DNA from: Tenacibaculum pelagium
Lineage (GTDB): Bacteria > Bacteroidota > Bacteroidia > Flavobacteriales > Flavobacteriaceae
Length of the DNA: 64,000 nucleotides
Assembly: GCF_014062345.1 (NCBI RefSeq)
Contig: NZ_JACGLS010000002.1
Span: 124,001-188,000 of the forward strand
Direction: 5' to 3'
A model generated the notes under the pieces. That model saw only the letters and a list, made by a program, of their open reading frames with translations, made no database searches and was not told the DNA's origin. The position numbers were made by a program, and so were the translations under genes. Of this stretch, positions 9,031-18,214 are shown in pieces; positions within the stretch are counted from its first letter, which is position 1; the number at the start of each line of letters is the position of its first letter.

Positions 9031-9621
9031 TTATTCTTTTTCTGACATTTTCTTTACATAATCAGTAATAATTACAATTTGAGTAGGTCCAACTTTACCT
9101 TCAATATATTTTGCATTTTCGTGATCCAAAGAAATTCTACGAACCGCTGTACCTTGTTTAGCTACCATACTAGAACCTTTCACTTTTAAATCTTTAATTA
9201 GCACCACAGAATCTCCAGCTTGTAAAATAGCTCCATTAGCATCTCTGTGAATTATTTTTTCGCTTTCATCTAAATGATCACCACTTTCTTTAGCGAAACG
9301 TACATCCTCATCTTCTAAATACATCATATCAAGCAAATCTTGTGGCCATCCTTCTTTTCTAAGTCTAGATAACATTCTCCATGCAACAATTTTAACAGCT
9401 CTAAACTCACTCCACATAGAATCATTTAAGCAACGCCAATGATTTGCATCTGTTTTTTCTGCATCTTCAATTTGCTCTACACAAATATTACAAGCTAACA
9501 AACTTCCATCAACTCCTCCTATAGAAGCCGGTGGAACCTCATATATTGACAAATCATTTTTTGACGCACATAACTCACACTGATTTCCACTTCTATCTTG
9601 TAACTCTTGTAATAAACTCAT
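9031..9621 (-). CDS. phnA: PhnA-domain zinc-ribbon protein
   Basis: A 196-residue protein. An N-terminal zinc ribbon (CELCASKND and LLACNICVEQIED, two CxxC pairs) is followed by a helical linker and the conserved C-terminal PhnA SH3-like domain (DSVVLIKDLKVKGSS ... GKVGPTQIVIITDYVKK). Despite the name, PhnA is not required for phosphonate breakdown in general and its role remains poorly defined. Terminated by the shared hairpin at 8979-9019. Confidence 0.85.
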   Translation of the reverse strand: MSLLQELQDRSGNQCELCASKNDLSIYEVPPASIGGVDGSLLACNICVEQIEDAEKTDANHWRCLNDSMWSEFRAVKIVAWRMLSRLRKEGWPQDLLDMMYLEDEDVRFAKESGDHLDESEKIIHRDANGAILQAGDSVVLIKDLKVKGSSMVAKQGTAVRRISLDHENAKYIEGKVGPTQIVIITDYVKKMSEKE

Positions 9622-9677
9622 TTTTTATGCTCTAAATTAAGGTGTGTAAAAGTACATTTTTATTTTATCTTTATCAG

Positions 9678-10181
9678 ATGTATTTAGAAAGCAAAAGGCT
9701 AATTATTAGAGAAGCAAAAGTGAGTGATGCTCCTTTTTATTTTGAATTATTCAACGACCCTGATTGGATTAAATTCATCTCCGATAAAAATTTAAAATCA
9801 ATTAAAGAGACTGAAATTTATTTAAAAGATATATTATTTAAGAACCTACAATTAGGTGGCTTAGGTTTTTTTTCTGTAATTTTTAAAGAAACGAATAAAC
9901 CTATTGGAACGTCAACAGCCTTACAAAGAGATAAATTAGAATTTATTGATATTGGTTATGGATTTTTACCTGAAGCTAGAGGAAAAGGATATGCAATCGA
10001 AGCTACCAAGCTAATTATTGAATATGTTCGAAATAAATTTGAACAAGAAAAAGTACTTGCTTTTACTATGCCTGAAAACAAAGCATCACAAAAACTTTTA
10101 AAAAAATTAGGATTTACCTATGTTGGCTTGCGAAATATTTTTGGGAATGGTAAAGATAATGTATACGAATACACATTTTAA
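9678..10181 (+). CDS. RimJ/RimL-type GNAT acetyltransferase
   Basis: The ATG at 9678 gives MYLESKRLIIREAKVSDAPF, the usual opening of the RimJ/RimL-like GNAT group; the longer frame adds an unlikely hydrophobic leader. Motif A appears as IGYGFLPEARGKGYAIEAT, and motif B as MPENKASQKLLKKLGF. It probably acetylates an amino group on a protein or small molecule; substrate unknown. It is divergent from phnA with a short shared intergenic region. Confidence 0.85.
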   Translation: MYLESKRLIIREAKVSDAPFYFELFNDPDWIKFISDKNLKSIKETEIYLKDILFKNLQLGGLGFFSVIFKETNKPIGTSTALQRDKLEFIDIGYGFLPEARGKGYAIEATKLIIEYVRNKFEQEKVLAFTMPENKASQKLLKKLGFTYVGLRNIFGNGKDNVYEYTF

Positions 10182-10290
10182 AAGTTAGTTTATTTTTAAC
10201 AACTTTCATTTTTTTATATAAAAACAAAGATTCATATTTGCAAATTCGATTTACCCCCTTATAAGATAAAGTTCATTTAACCAAACTATC

Positions 10291-10476
10291 ATGAAAATTA
10301 ACTTATTAAAAAAGAAGACAACTAGATCTAGTAAGAAAAGAATTCAAAGATTTTTACTTCTCCCACTATATCATAGTGGCTCTATCTTCTGGTTAGAAGA
10401 AGTAATCATTAAAAAGAATTTTAATGGAAGATCTTACCAAACTACAGATGTAAAAAGAGTGAGAATGAGTAAATAA
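10291..10476 (+). CDS. Small basic hypothetical protein
   Basis: A 61-residue, strongly basic protein (MKINLLKKKTTRSSKKRIQ...) with one short hydrophobic stretch (FLLLPLYHSGSIFWLEEV). I do not recognise it. A sizeable AT-rich leader with a near-consensus promoter element (CATATTTG at 10233-10240) precedes the ATG. The frame ends two bases before the convergent rimM stop, which suggests a real gene rather than noise. Confidence 0.55.
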   Translation: MKINLLKKKTTRSSKKRIQRFLLLPLYHSGSIFWLEEVIIKKNFNGRSYQTTDVKRVRMSK

Positions 10477-10478
10477 TT

Positions 10479-11009
10479 TTACTCCAAATACAAGTCAATT
10501 AAACCTTGTGGAGTAGTAACTTCAATAATTTTATTTTCTCTATCTACATTCTGAATAAAGTTATCAATCATTGGGATAAAAACTTCGTTTCCGTTTCTAT
10601 CTATTTCAAATAAAGGTTGTGCAGAAGAATCATTAATACTTACAATCTCTCCTACTTCACCAAAAGAAGTATCAACAACTGTGAAACCTATAACTTCATG
10701 AAAATAGAACTTTTTACCTGAGAGTTTAGGCAATAAGCTTAAAGGTAGATATATACCAGCACGCATAATTGCATCAGCATCTTGCTCGGTATCTACATCT
10801 TCAAACTTTACACGGAACATCGTGCTTTTACTTAAAGAAGATTTTTCAATAAAAAAAGGAACCAGATTATTGCCTAAATCGACAAAAACTGATTCCAATT
10901 TTTCGTAAAGATCGGGTTCATCAGTATCTAACTTAATAATTACCTCACCCTTAAAACTATGTTTTTTAACGATTCTGCCTAAATAAAAGCAATCTTCTTT
11001 TTGCATCAT
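10479..11009 (-). CDS. rimM: Ribosome maturation factor RimM
   Basis: Start taken at the ATGATG at 11009/11006, giving MMQKEDCFYLGRIVKKHSFKG; the longer frame would run back into rpsP. The N-terminal RimM barrel (YLGRIVKKHSFKGEVIIKL) and the C-terminal PRC-barrel (IGFTVVDTSFGEVGEIVSI ... IPMIDNFIQNVD) are both present. RimM binds S19 and helps 30S subunit maturation. It lies 13 bases after rpsP, the usual rpsP-rimM arrangement. Confidence 0.95.
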   Translation of the reverse strand: MMQKEDCFYLGRIVKKHSFKGEVIIKLDTDEPDLYEKLESVFVDLGNNLVPFFIEKSSLSKSTMFRVKFEDVDTEQDADAIMRAGIYLPLSLLPKLSGKKFYFHEVIGFTVVDTSFGEVGEIVSINDSSAQPLFEIDRNGNEVFIPMIDNFIQNVDRENKIIEVTTPQGLIDLYLE

Positions 11010-11022
11010 CGTAATACAGTTT

Positions 11023-11526
11023 TTACTCTTCGCTATCTGATCCGTTATCTGTAGCAGCATCCTCGCTATCTTCAACAGCAGGAGTGTTAGCTGCGATACG
11101 AGCTTCGTTAACAGCTTTTTCAGCTTCTAATGCTTTTGCTTTTGCATCAGCTTGTGCTTTTGCTAAACCATCAACTTTTCCAGAAACTTTTCCAGCTTTC
11201 TCCTCTAACCAAGCTGCAAATTTAGCATCTGCTTGCTCTTGAGTTAAAGCTCCTTTTTTTACTCCACCAGCTAAATGATTCTTCAACATAGCACCTTTGT
11301 AAGATAAAATGTTTCTAGCAGTATCAGTTGGTTGAGCTCCATTTTGCAACCAAACAACAGCTTTATCAACACTTAAGTCGATAGTTGCAGGGTTAGTGTT
11401 TGGATTGTAAGTACCAATTTTTTCTAAGTAACGACCGTCTCTTTTTGATCTAGAGTCAGCTGCAACTACCCAATAAAATGGCTTTCCTTTTTTACCGTGT
11501 CTTTGTAATCTAATTTTTACAGGCAT
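11023..11526 (-). CDS. rpsP: 30S ribosomal protein S16 with C-terminal extension
   Basis: The N-terminal 80 residues are typical S16 (MPVKIRLQRHGKKGKPFYW ... DSRSKRDGRYLEKIGTYNP). The protein is 167 residues, about twice the E. coli length. The extra C-terminal half is alanine/lysine/glutamate-rich and ends in an acidic tail (DSEDAATDNGSDSEE). Such extensions are usual in flavobacterial S16. First gene of the rpsP-rimM operon. Confidence 0.97.
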   Translation of the reverse strand: MPVKIRLQRHGKKGKPFYWVVAADSRSKRDGRYLEKIGTYNPNTNPATIDLSVDKAVVWLQNGAQPTDTARNILSYKGAMLKNHLAGGVKKGALTQEQADAKFAAWLEEKAGKVSGKVDGLAKAQADAKAKALEAEKAVNEARIAANTPAVEDSEDAATDNGSDSEE

Positions 11527-11593
11527 AATTTTAATTTTTAAGGTACGCGACCTTGGTTATTAATAAATCTTACCATCTCGTGATAAGTGGGCG

Positions 11594-11601
11594 CAAATGT
11601 A
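11594..11601 (-). promoter_or_regulatory. -7 promoter element for rpsP-rimM
   Basis: Reads TACATTTG on the minus strand, an exact TAnnTTTG match about 68 bases before the rpsP start codon, followed by a GC-rich initial transcribed stretch. It leaves a leader of about 60 bases. Confidence 0.6.
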
Positions 11602-11643
11602 TAAAATCTTTTTCATTTAAAAGAAAAAAACAAACTTTATCGC

Positions 11644-11673
11644 AATAAAAAAGAGCTTGATAAACAAGCTCTT
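11644..11673 (-). terminator. Intrinsic terminator after the cold-shock gene
   Basis: AAGAGCTTG / CAAGCTCTT stem with an AT loop. On the minus strand it is followed by a six-base T run, placing it just downstream of the cold-shock gene. Confidence 0.8.
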
Positions 11674-11695
11674 AAGAAAATAAATTTGATACGAA

Positions 11696-11887
11696 TTATA
11701 AAACTCTAACGCTAACTGCGTTTAATCCTTTTCTTCCTTCTTTAAGTTCAAACTCAACAGTATCACCTTCTCTAATCTCATCGATTAAACCTGATACGTG
11801 TACAAAATGTTCTGTGTTTGACCCTGACTCTGTAATAAATCCAAAACCTTTAGATTCATTGAAGAACTTTACTGTTCCTTCTTTCAT
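11696..11887 (-). CDS. Cold-shock domain protein
   Basis: A 63-residue single CSD. RNP1 is visible as KGFGFI and RNP2 as HFVHVS, on the usual five-stranded barrel pattern starting MKEGTVKFFNESKGFGF. It binds single-stranded nucleic acid and acts as an RNA chaperone. Length and sequence are normal for flavobacterial Csp proteins. It has its own promoter element and terminator. Cold induction cannot be told from the sequence. Confidence 0.95.
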   Translation of the reverse strand: MKEGTVKFFNESKGFGFITESGSNTEHFVHVSGLIDEIREGDTVEFELKEGRKGLNAVSVRVL

Positions 11888-11913
11888 TGTAAAAAAATAT
11901 TATAATTAAAGTG

Positions 11914-11921
11914 CAAAGATA
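11914..11921 (-). promoter_or_regulatory. -7 promoter element for the cold-shock gene
   Basis: Reads TATCTTTG on the minus strand (TAnnTTTG), 26 bases before the ATG at 11887. Confidence 0.6.
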
Positions 11922-12128
11922 CTTTTAAAAATTGATTCTTATTTCTTTTTTTTAGGTATTTAATCTAAACTTAACACTGAAATAACAAAAACACCATTAA
12001 ACACACATAACCAACACTTTAACAAGCACAAAACTCGTTAATAACTTCTCCTAAAAACACCACAATTTCTTTGTATTTTTACATTCCGTTTTTACCTAAA
12101 AAAACGCTTCATAAATTAAACAATATCA

Positions 12129-15100
12129 ATGTATTTAATTTTCGATACTGAAACAACTGGATTACCAAAAAGTTGGAATGCTCCTATTACTGATACTGAC
12201 AATTGGCCAAGAGCCATACAAATTGCATGGCAACTGCATGATGAGTTAGGAAATGTTATAGAACATAACGATTTTTTAATTAAGCCTGATGGATTCAATA
12301 TTCCGTATGATGCTGAAAGAATCCATGGAATTTCCACTGATTTAGCTATTGAGCAAGGTATTGAATTAGATGAAGGTTTACGATTATTTAATGAAGCTCT
12401 AGATAAAACAAAATTTGTAGTTGGTCAAAACGTTGGGTTTGACGTGAATATCATGGGATGTGAATTACATCGTTTAGGTGTTGAAAGTAAGCTTACCCAA
12501 TTACCAGTATTAGACACTTGTACAGAGCATACCGCAAAACTATGTCAAATTCCTGGAGGACGTGGAGGAAAATTTAAACTACCAACACTTACCGAGTTAC
12601 ACAATTATTTATTCGGAACAGGTTTTGGGGAAGCTCATAATGCAACTGCCGATGTTGAAGCTACTACTCGTTGTTTTTTAGAATTAATTCGTTTACGACA
12701 ATACACTAAAGAGCAATTACAATCTGATGATGATTATTTGGATCGTTTTTCCGAAGCGAATCCAATGCCTATTAAAGTTATTGGATTAAAACACTTAAAC
12801 CTTAAAAAGGAAAGTGAAAAAATTCGTACTAAGAAAGCCTCTGAAACTGAAATTGAGAACACCATTTCAACTTCTGAAGGATTAGCTGAATTAGAAAATG
12901 TTCAGTTTGCACATTTACACAATCATACGCAATATTCAGTTTTACAATCCACAATTCAAATTGGTAATATTGTAAAAGCAGCAGCTAAAGACAACATGTC
13001 TGCCATAGCAATGACCGATACTGCGAATATGATGGCGGCATTTCATTTTGTAAAAGCTGTTTTAGGGCATAATAAATCTGTAGAAGTAGCCAATAAAGAA
13101 GCTATCGAAAATGGTGAAGAACCTACAGAGAAAACTTTAAAACCAATTATTGGTTGTGAGTTTAATGTCTGTAGCGACCACACTAACAAAAGTCAAAAAG
13201 ACAATGGAAACCAAGTTGTTTTATTAGCTAAAAACAAAAATGGGTATCATAATCTTGCAAAAATGTCCTCTATTGCATTTGTTGATGGATTCTATTACGT
13301 TCCTAGAATTGACAGAGAGGTAATAAAAAAATATAAAGAAGACATAATTGTTTTAACAGGAAACTTATACGGAGAAGTTCCTAGTAAAATATTAAACGTT
13401 GGTGAAACTCAAGCCGAAGAAGCTTTACTTTGGTGGAAAGAGCAATTTGGTGACGATTTGTACATCGAGTTAATGCGTCACAATCAAGAGGATGAAAAAG
13501 TGGTAAATAAAACACTTTTAGAATTTTCTAAAAAGCATGATGTAAAAGTTGTCGCTTCTAACAATACTTTTTATTTAAATAAAGAAGATGCCAATGCACA
13601 TGATATTTTATTGTGTGTAAAAGATGGTGAAAAACAAGCTACTCCAAAAGGAAGAGGAAGAGGCTATCGCTACGGTTTACCTAATGATGAGTACTACTTT
13701 AAGTCTTCAGATGAAATGAAGACATTATTTGCTGATCTTCCTGAAGCAATTATTAACATTCAAGAAATTGTAGATAAAGTAGAAACCTTTACGTTAGCAC
13801 GTGATGTGTTATTACCTGCATTCGACATTCCTGATGAATTTAAAGATGAAAAAGACAACGAAGATGGAGGTAAAAGAGGTGAAAACAATTTTTTACGTCA
13901 TTTAACTTACGAAGGCGCAAAAAAGCGATATGGAGAAATTACCGAAAGTATTAGAGAACGTTTAGATTTTGAACTAGAAGTAATTGAAAAAACAGGATAT
14001 CCTGGTTATTTCTTAATTGTTGAAGATTTTATTCGTGAAGCAAGAAACATGGATGTATCTGTTGGACCTGGGCGTGGTTCGGCAGCAGGATCAGTAGTGG
14101 CTTTCTGTTTATGGATTACCAACATCGACCCGATTAAGTACGATTTACTTTTTGAGCGTTTCTTAAATCCTGAACGTGTATCGATGCCTGATATCGACAT
14201 TGATTTTGATGATGAAGGTCGTGGTCGTGTAATGGATTATGTAATTGATAAATATGGTGCCAACCAAGTAGCACAAATTATTACATACGGTACTATGGCT
14301 GCAAAATCTTCTATACGTGATACTGCGCGTGTATTAGATTTACCTTTATTTGAAGCCGATAGAATTGCTAAGTTAATACCAGGAATGAAGCTAAAGAAAA
14401 TCTTTTCTTTAGACGAAAAAACACTAAAAGAAAAACTTCGTGCCGAAGAAATAGAATTAGTTAACGAATTAAAACGTTTGTCTAACGGTTCTGATTTAAT
14501 GGCTGAAACCATTAACAAAGCTAGAATTCTAGAAGGCTCTGTTCGTAATACAGGTATCCATGCTTGTGGTGTTATTATTACCCCTGATGACATTACGAAG
14601 TTCGTACCTGTTGCTTTAGCAAAAGATTCTGACATGTATGTTACTCAGTTTGATAACTCGGTAGTAGAAGATGCAGGATTACTAAAAATGGATTTCTTAG
14701 GATTAAAAACACTAACCCTAATTAAAGACACTGTAAAAATTGTAAAAGCTAGACATAATGTAGATTTAGATCCAGAGAACTTTCCGATTGATGATGTAAA
14801 AACATATGAGCTTTTCCAAAGAGGGGAAACGGTTGGTATTTTCCAGTATGAATCTCCTGGAATGCAAAAACACATGCGCTCTTTAAAACCTACAGTTTTT
14901 GCCGATTTAATTGCCATGAACGCCTTGTATCGTCCAGGTCCAATGGAATACATTCCTTCGTTTATTCGAAGAAAACATGGTGACGAAGCTATTGAGTACG
15001 ATTTACCTGCAATGGAAGGCTATTTAAAGGAAACCTATGGTATTACAGTATATCAAGAGCAAGTAATGTTACTTTCTCAGCAATTAGCAGATTTTACAAA

Positions 15101-16502
15101 AGGTGAAGCTGATGTATTACGTAAAGCAATGGGTAAAAAGCAAATTGCGGTACTAGCTAAAATGAAACCTAAATTTGTAGAGCAAGCAAAAGCAAATGGT
15201 CATGACGAGAAAAAGTTAGAGAAAATTTGGACTGACTGGGAGGCATTTGCATCTTATGCTTTTAACAAATCGCACTCTACTTGTTATGCTTGGATTGCTT
15301 ATCAAACGGCATATTTAAAAGCTCATTATCCTGCTGAATATATGGCAGCAGTACTTTCAAACAATATGAACGATATTAAATCTGTTTCATTTTTCATGGA
15401 AGAATGTAAGCGCATGGGATTAGAAGTATTAGGTCCAGATGTAAATGAATCGTATGCTAAGTTTTCTGTAAACAAAGAAGGTGCTGTTCGTTTCGGAATG
15501 GCAGCTATTAAAGGTGTGGGAGCCTCTGCTGTAAAAGCCATTATCAATGAACGTAAAGAAAATGGTCATTTTAAATCAATTTTTGATGTAGCTAAACGAG
15601 TTGATTTACGTGTTGCAAACAAAAAAGCTTTCGAAGGTTTAGTATTAGCGGGAGGTTTTGATTCATTTAATGGAACACATCGTGCGCAATATTTTGTAGA
15701 AGATGAAAAAGGCGCAAAGTTTTTAGAGAAAATATTACGTTTCGGAAATAAATATCAAGAAAACCAAAATTCATCTCAGGTTTCTTTATTTGGTGAAGCT
15801 TCTGAAGAAGAAATGCCAGAACCTATAATTCCGCAGTGTGAAACTTGGGGAACAATGGAGTTATTAGCGCAAGAAAAAGAAGTGGTAGGAATGTATATTT
15901 CTGCCCACCCTTTAGATGATTTTAAAAACGAATTAAAGTTTTGCAACGCTACACTTTCTCATTTTAAAGACCTACATAAAGTTGAAGGAATGGGATTATC
16001 TTTTGGTGGTATTGTAACCGATGTTCAACATCGAGTTTCGAAAGCTGGTAAAGGATGGGCTACTTTTATTATTGAAGATTACAACGAAAATCTAGAATTT
16101 AGGATTTTTGGTGAAGAATATTTAAAATTTAAACATTTCTTAGTTCCTAATTCATTCTTATTTATAAAATCCACAATTAAACCTGGATGGACGAATAAAG
16201 AAGGCGTAAAAGGTGAACCAAGAATTGGTTTTAATGAGTTTTTATTACTCCATGACATCATGGATAAAATGTGTAAAAAAGTTACTATTAAAATGCCTTT
16301 ACACGACGTAAAAGAAAACACGATTAAAGATTTACAACATTTATTTGTAACTAATAAAGGAACTCATAGTTTGAATTTTACGATTTGGGATGCGGAAGAA
16401 AAAATTGAGTTGAATTTACCGAGTAGAACTACTAAAATTAAAATATCGAGTGAGTTTTTAAAAGCTTTAGATGAACAATTTATTAATTATAAATTGAATT
16501 AA
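12129..16502 (+). CDS. dnaE: DNA polymerase III alpha subunit with fused N-terminal proofreading exonuclease
   Basis: A 1457-residue replicative polymerase. Residues 1-190 are a DEDDh exonuclease (D6 and E8 in FDTETTG, D105 in NVGFDVN, H170 and D175 in HNATADVE), a function that E. coli supplies separately as DnaQ. The PHP domain starts near 260 (HLHNHTQYS). In it the usual TDHGN is TDTAN (D297, T298), so one presumed metal ligand is lost. The polymerase core has GPGRGSAAGS and the catalytic PDIDIDFDDEGR. GVIITP..., FDSFNGTHRAQ (helix-hairpin-helix region) and a C-terminal OB fold follow. A short gene starts two bases after the stop. Confidence 0.96.
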   Translation: MYLIFDTETTGLPKSWNAPITDTDNWPRAIQIAWQLHDELGNVIEHNDFLIKPDGFNIPYDAERIHGISTDLAIEQGIELDEGLRLFNEALDKTKFVVGQNVGFDVNIMGCELHRLGVESKLTQLPVLDTCTEHTAKLCQIPGGRGGKFKLPTLTELHNYLFGTGFGEAHNATADVEATTRCFLELIRLRQYTKEQLQSDDDYLDRFSEANPMPIKVIGLKHLNLKKESEKIRTKKASETEIENTISTSEGLAELENVQFAHLHNHTQYSVLQSTIQIGNIVKAAAKDNMSAIAMTDTANMMAAFHFVKAVLGHNKSVEVANKEAIENGEEPTEKTLKPIIGCEFNVCSDHTNKSQKDNGNQVVLLAKNKNGYHNLAKMSSIAFVDGFYYVPRIDREVIKKYKEDIIVLTGNLYGEVPSKILNVGETQAEEALLWWKEQFGDDLYIELMRHNQEDEKVVNKTLLEFSKKHDVKVVASNNTFYLNKEDANAHDILLCVKDGEKQATPKGRGRGYRYGLPNDEYYFKSSDEMKTLFADLPEAIINIQEIVDKVETFTLARDVLLPAFDIPDEFKDEKDNEDGGKRGENNFLRHLTYEGAKKRYGEITESIRERLDFELEVIEKTGYPGYFLIVEDFIREARNMDVSVGPGRGSAAGSVVAFCLWITNIDPIKYDLLFERFLNPERVSMPDIDIDFDDEGRGRVMDYVIDKYGANQVAQIITYGTMAAKSSIRDTARVLDLPLFEADRIAKLIPGMKLKKIFSLDEKTLKEKLRAEEIELVNELKRLSNGSDLMAETINKARILEGSVRNTGIHACGVIITPDDITKFVPVALAKDSDMYVTQFDNSVVEDAGLLKMDFLGLKTLTLIKDTVKIVKARHNVDLDPENFPIDDVKTYELFQRGETVGIFQYESPGMQKHMRSLKPTVFADLIAMNALYRPGPMEYIPSFIRRKHGDEAIEYDLPAMEGYLKETYGITVYQEQVMLLSQQLADFTKGEADVLRKAMGKKQIAVLAKMKPKFVEQAKANGHDEKKLEKIWTDWEAFASYAFNKSHSTCYAWIAYQTAYLKAHYPAEYMAAVLSNNMNDIKSVSFFMEECKRMGLEVLGPDVNESYAKFSVNKEGAVRFGMAAIKGVGASAVKAIINERKENGHFKSIFDVAKRVDLRVANKKAFEGLVLAGGFDSFNGTHRAQYFVEDEKGAKFLEKILRFGNKYQENQNSSQVSLFGEASEEEMPEPIIPQCETWGTMELLAQEKEVVGMYISAHPLDDFKNELKFCNATLSHFKDLHKVEGMGLSFGGIVTDVQHRVSKAGKGWATFIIEDYNENLEFRIFGEEYLKFKHFLVPNSFLFIKSTIKPGWTNKEGVKGEPRIGFNEFLLLHDIMDKMCKKVTIKMPLHDVKENTIKDLQHLFVTNKGTHSLNFTIWDAEEKIELNLPSRTTKIKISSEFLKALDEQFINYKLN

Positions 16503-16504
16503 AA

Positions 16505-16840
16505 ATGCTTCCTAGCTTTGAAAATAGTTCAGATTTATTAGATAATGCTTTAAAAGTCGATTTATACACTCAATTAATTAAACAACTTAATAAAGATTTT
16601 AGTTTAGCTAATTTTGATATAAAAATTAATGAAAAAAGTACACCTTCAGCTCTTATAATAGAACTGCAAAAAGTAATTGAAAGTATCGTTTTAGATAACC
16701 CAAATTCTTTTAATCATCTTTTATACATTATTGATGTTCCTGAAAAGGATATAATAAACTCAGATATTGAGAAAGTTACTTTTTTAATTTTAAAAAGAAC
16801 ATGGAAAAAAGTGTGGTTTAGAAATAACTATTCTAGTTAA
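16505..16840 (+). CDS. Hypothetical protein downstream of dnaE
   Basis: A 111-residue soluble protein, mostly helical in appearance, with leucine/isoleucine-rich segments (ALIIELQKVIESIV, LLYIIDVPEKDI) and an aromatic-basic end (LKRTWKKVWFRNNYSS). No family recognised. Its start lies two bases after the dnaE stop, so it is very probably cotranslated with dnaE. Its stop abuts the stop of the convergent hydrolase at 16841. Confidence 0.65.
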   Translation: MLPSFENSSDLLDNALKVDLYTQLIKQLNKDFSLANFDIKINEKSTPSALIIELQKVIESIVLDNPNSFNHLLYIIDVPEKDIINSDIEKVTFLILKRTWKKVWFRNNYSS

Positions 16841-17683
16841 TTATTTATTCAAAAAAGCTAAAACAACTTTAATTGCTTCTTCTAATTCATTAGATAAAAC
16901 TGATTCATTCCAAGGGTGTTTTACATTAAAAACATGGTCTGCGTCTGGAATAATTTCTAGTTTACTTTTAGAGCTCCATTGATGAAGCTCTTTTGCTTCA
17001 TCTATTGAAATAGAAGTATCCTTATCTCCATGAATAATTAAATGTGGAATATTTAATTTCTTCTCAGCAGACTCAATATGAAGTCGTTCTTCGTTTTCTT
17101 TAAAATCTTTATAAAACTGGTAATAATGTGGCATTTGCTGCTTTGTTCTTCCGTTAACGACATACTTTACCCCTGTTTTTTTCCATTCTTCTAAATCACC
17201 AACAGTTGCTGTTCGTTTTCCAAAATCACTTATACTTGCTAAAGTGATGAGTTTATTAATTCTACTATTTTCAGAAGCTTTTATGATAGATATACCTCCG
17301 CCACGACTATGACCAATTAAATTAATATTATTGGTATCAATACTTTTATTTTCTTTAAAATGATCTTGTACCCAATCTAAAACATCATTTAAATCTTGTA
17401 ATTCTTTGGTATAATTATTATTTCCAAAAGCTTCTAAATCTGGGAAATCAATTGGGTCTTCTATAGTTCCACCATTGTGAGAAAAATTAAACTTCACAAA
17501 ACAAAATCCTGCTTTGGCAATAGATTCTGCCATTAAATTCCATGCTCCCCAATCTTTAAAACCTTTGTAACCATGACAAAAAACAACCACTGGTTGATTA
17601 ATAGTTTCTTTCAAAAAAAACACATCAATTAAAATCGGTTTTTTATCGATTCTCTCTAAAACTATATTTTTTTGAATTTTCAC
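16841..17683 (-). CDS. Alpha/beta hydrolase (dienelactone hydrolase/prolyl oligopeptidase-like)
   Basis: A 280-residue alpha/beta hydrolase with no signal peptide. The oxyanion-hole region is VVFCHGYKGFKDWGAWN. The nucleophile elbow is GHSRGGG (S126), with the acid in IHGDKDTSIS and the catalytic His in DADHVF. It probably hydrolyses an ester of unknown identity in the cytoplasm. It is the last gene on the minus strand after the immunity-like island, 42 bases downstream of it, and its conserved look suggests it is core, marking the island edge. Confidence 0.85.
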   Translation of the reverse strand: MKIQKNIVLERIDKKPILIDVFFLKETINQPVVVFCHGYKGFKDWGAWNLMAESIAKAGFCFVKFNFSHNGGTIEDPIDFPDLEAFGNNNYTKELQDLNDVLDWVQDHFKENKSIDTNNINLIGHSRGGGISIIKASENSRINKLITLASISDFGKRTATVGDLEEWKKTGVKYVVNGRTKQQMPHYYQFYKDFKENEERLHIESAEKKLNIPHLIIHGDKDTSISIDEAKELHQWSSKSKLEIIPDADHVFNVKHPWNESVLSNELEEAIKVVLAFLNK

Positions 17684-17725
17684 GAACTGAATGTTTGTGT
17701 TAGGGTTTTTATTACTTAATTTTCT

Positions 17726-18136
17726 TTATCCAATACAAATAAATACTCCATAAATTGAAATACTTTCAACAAACCTACTCCCTCCCAGTGAATAAAAAGT
17801 TATATACTTTTTGTCATTATCATTTGCTATAGCCAGAAAGTAATCATCAAATTTCGCTTTAGAGTGATATATAATCCAATCATTATTTTCTTTCTGTTCT
17901 ACGGAAAAATTAAGATGCAGATTCAACTCTTCGAATAACATTTCATTTTCTAAATAAAACTCATTTAACCCTCTAGTATTTGAACTAAATAATTCAATTT
18001 CTAAGTCATCAATTTTTATGCTTGAATTCGTGTAAACAGAAAACTCACAAGATGAAAGCCAATTATCATATTTAGATAATACATTAAACTGTTTTACTCC
18101 ATCAAAAAAAATATATTTTGGTACTTCCTTATACAT
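17726..18136 (-). CDS. Unknown small protein, candidate orphan immunity protein
   Basis: A 136-residue protein without signal peptide (MYKEVPKYIFFDGVKQFNV...), predicted beta-rich, with an acidic middle and a hydrophobic glycine-containing end (SISIYGVFICIG). I do not recognise a family. Its start codon overlaps the stop of a short open tail (18129-18209), the same arrangement seen before the other genes of this island. Role as an immunity protein is inferred from context only. Confidence 0.55.
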   Translation of the reverse strand: MYKEVPKYIFFDGVKQFNVLSKYDNWLSSCEFSVYTNSSIKIDDLEIELFSSNTRGLNEFYLENEMLFEELNLHLNFSVEQKENNDWIIYHSKAKFDDYFLAIANDNDKKYITFYSLGGSRFVESISIYGVFICIG

Positions 18137-18209
18137 TATTAGTTCGTTTAATATTAAGAGTATCTTGTTTTATTAAAATTGTATTATTTAGTTCAAATAA
18201 AAAACTCAT
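18129..18209 (-). pseudogene. Short open tail, possible toxin C-terminus relic
   Basis: A 27-codon frame from an ATG at 18209 (open a few codons further back) ending LIKQDTLNIKRTNNV-stop. The stop overlaps the start of the 136-residue gene. Too short to prove coding. It counts mainly because each immunity-like gene here has such a tail directly upstream. Confidence 0.3.
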
Positions 18210-18214
18210 TTGAT

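Noticed and set aside
14237..14953. Long open frames on the minus strand inside dnaE
   Set aside because: They lie entirely within the well-supported polymerase gene, show no family motifs and arise from its codon bias.
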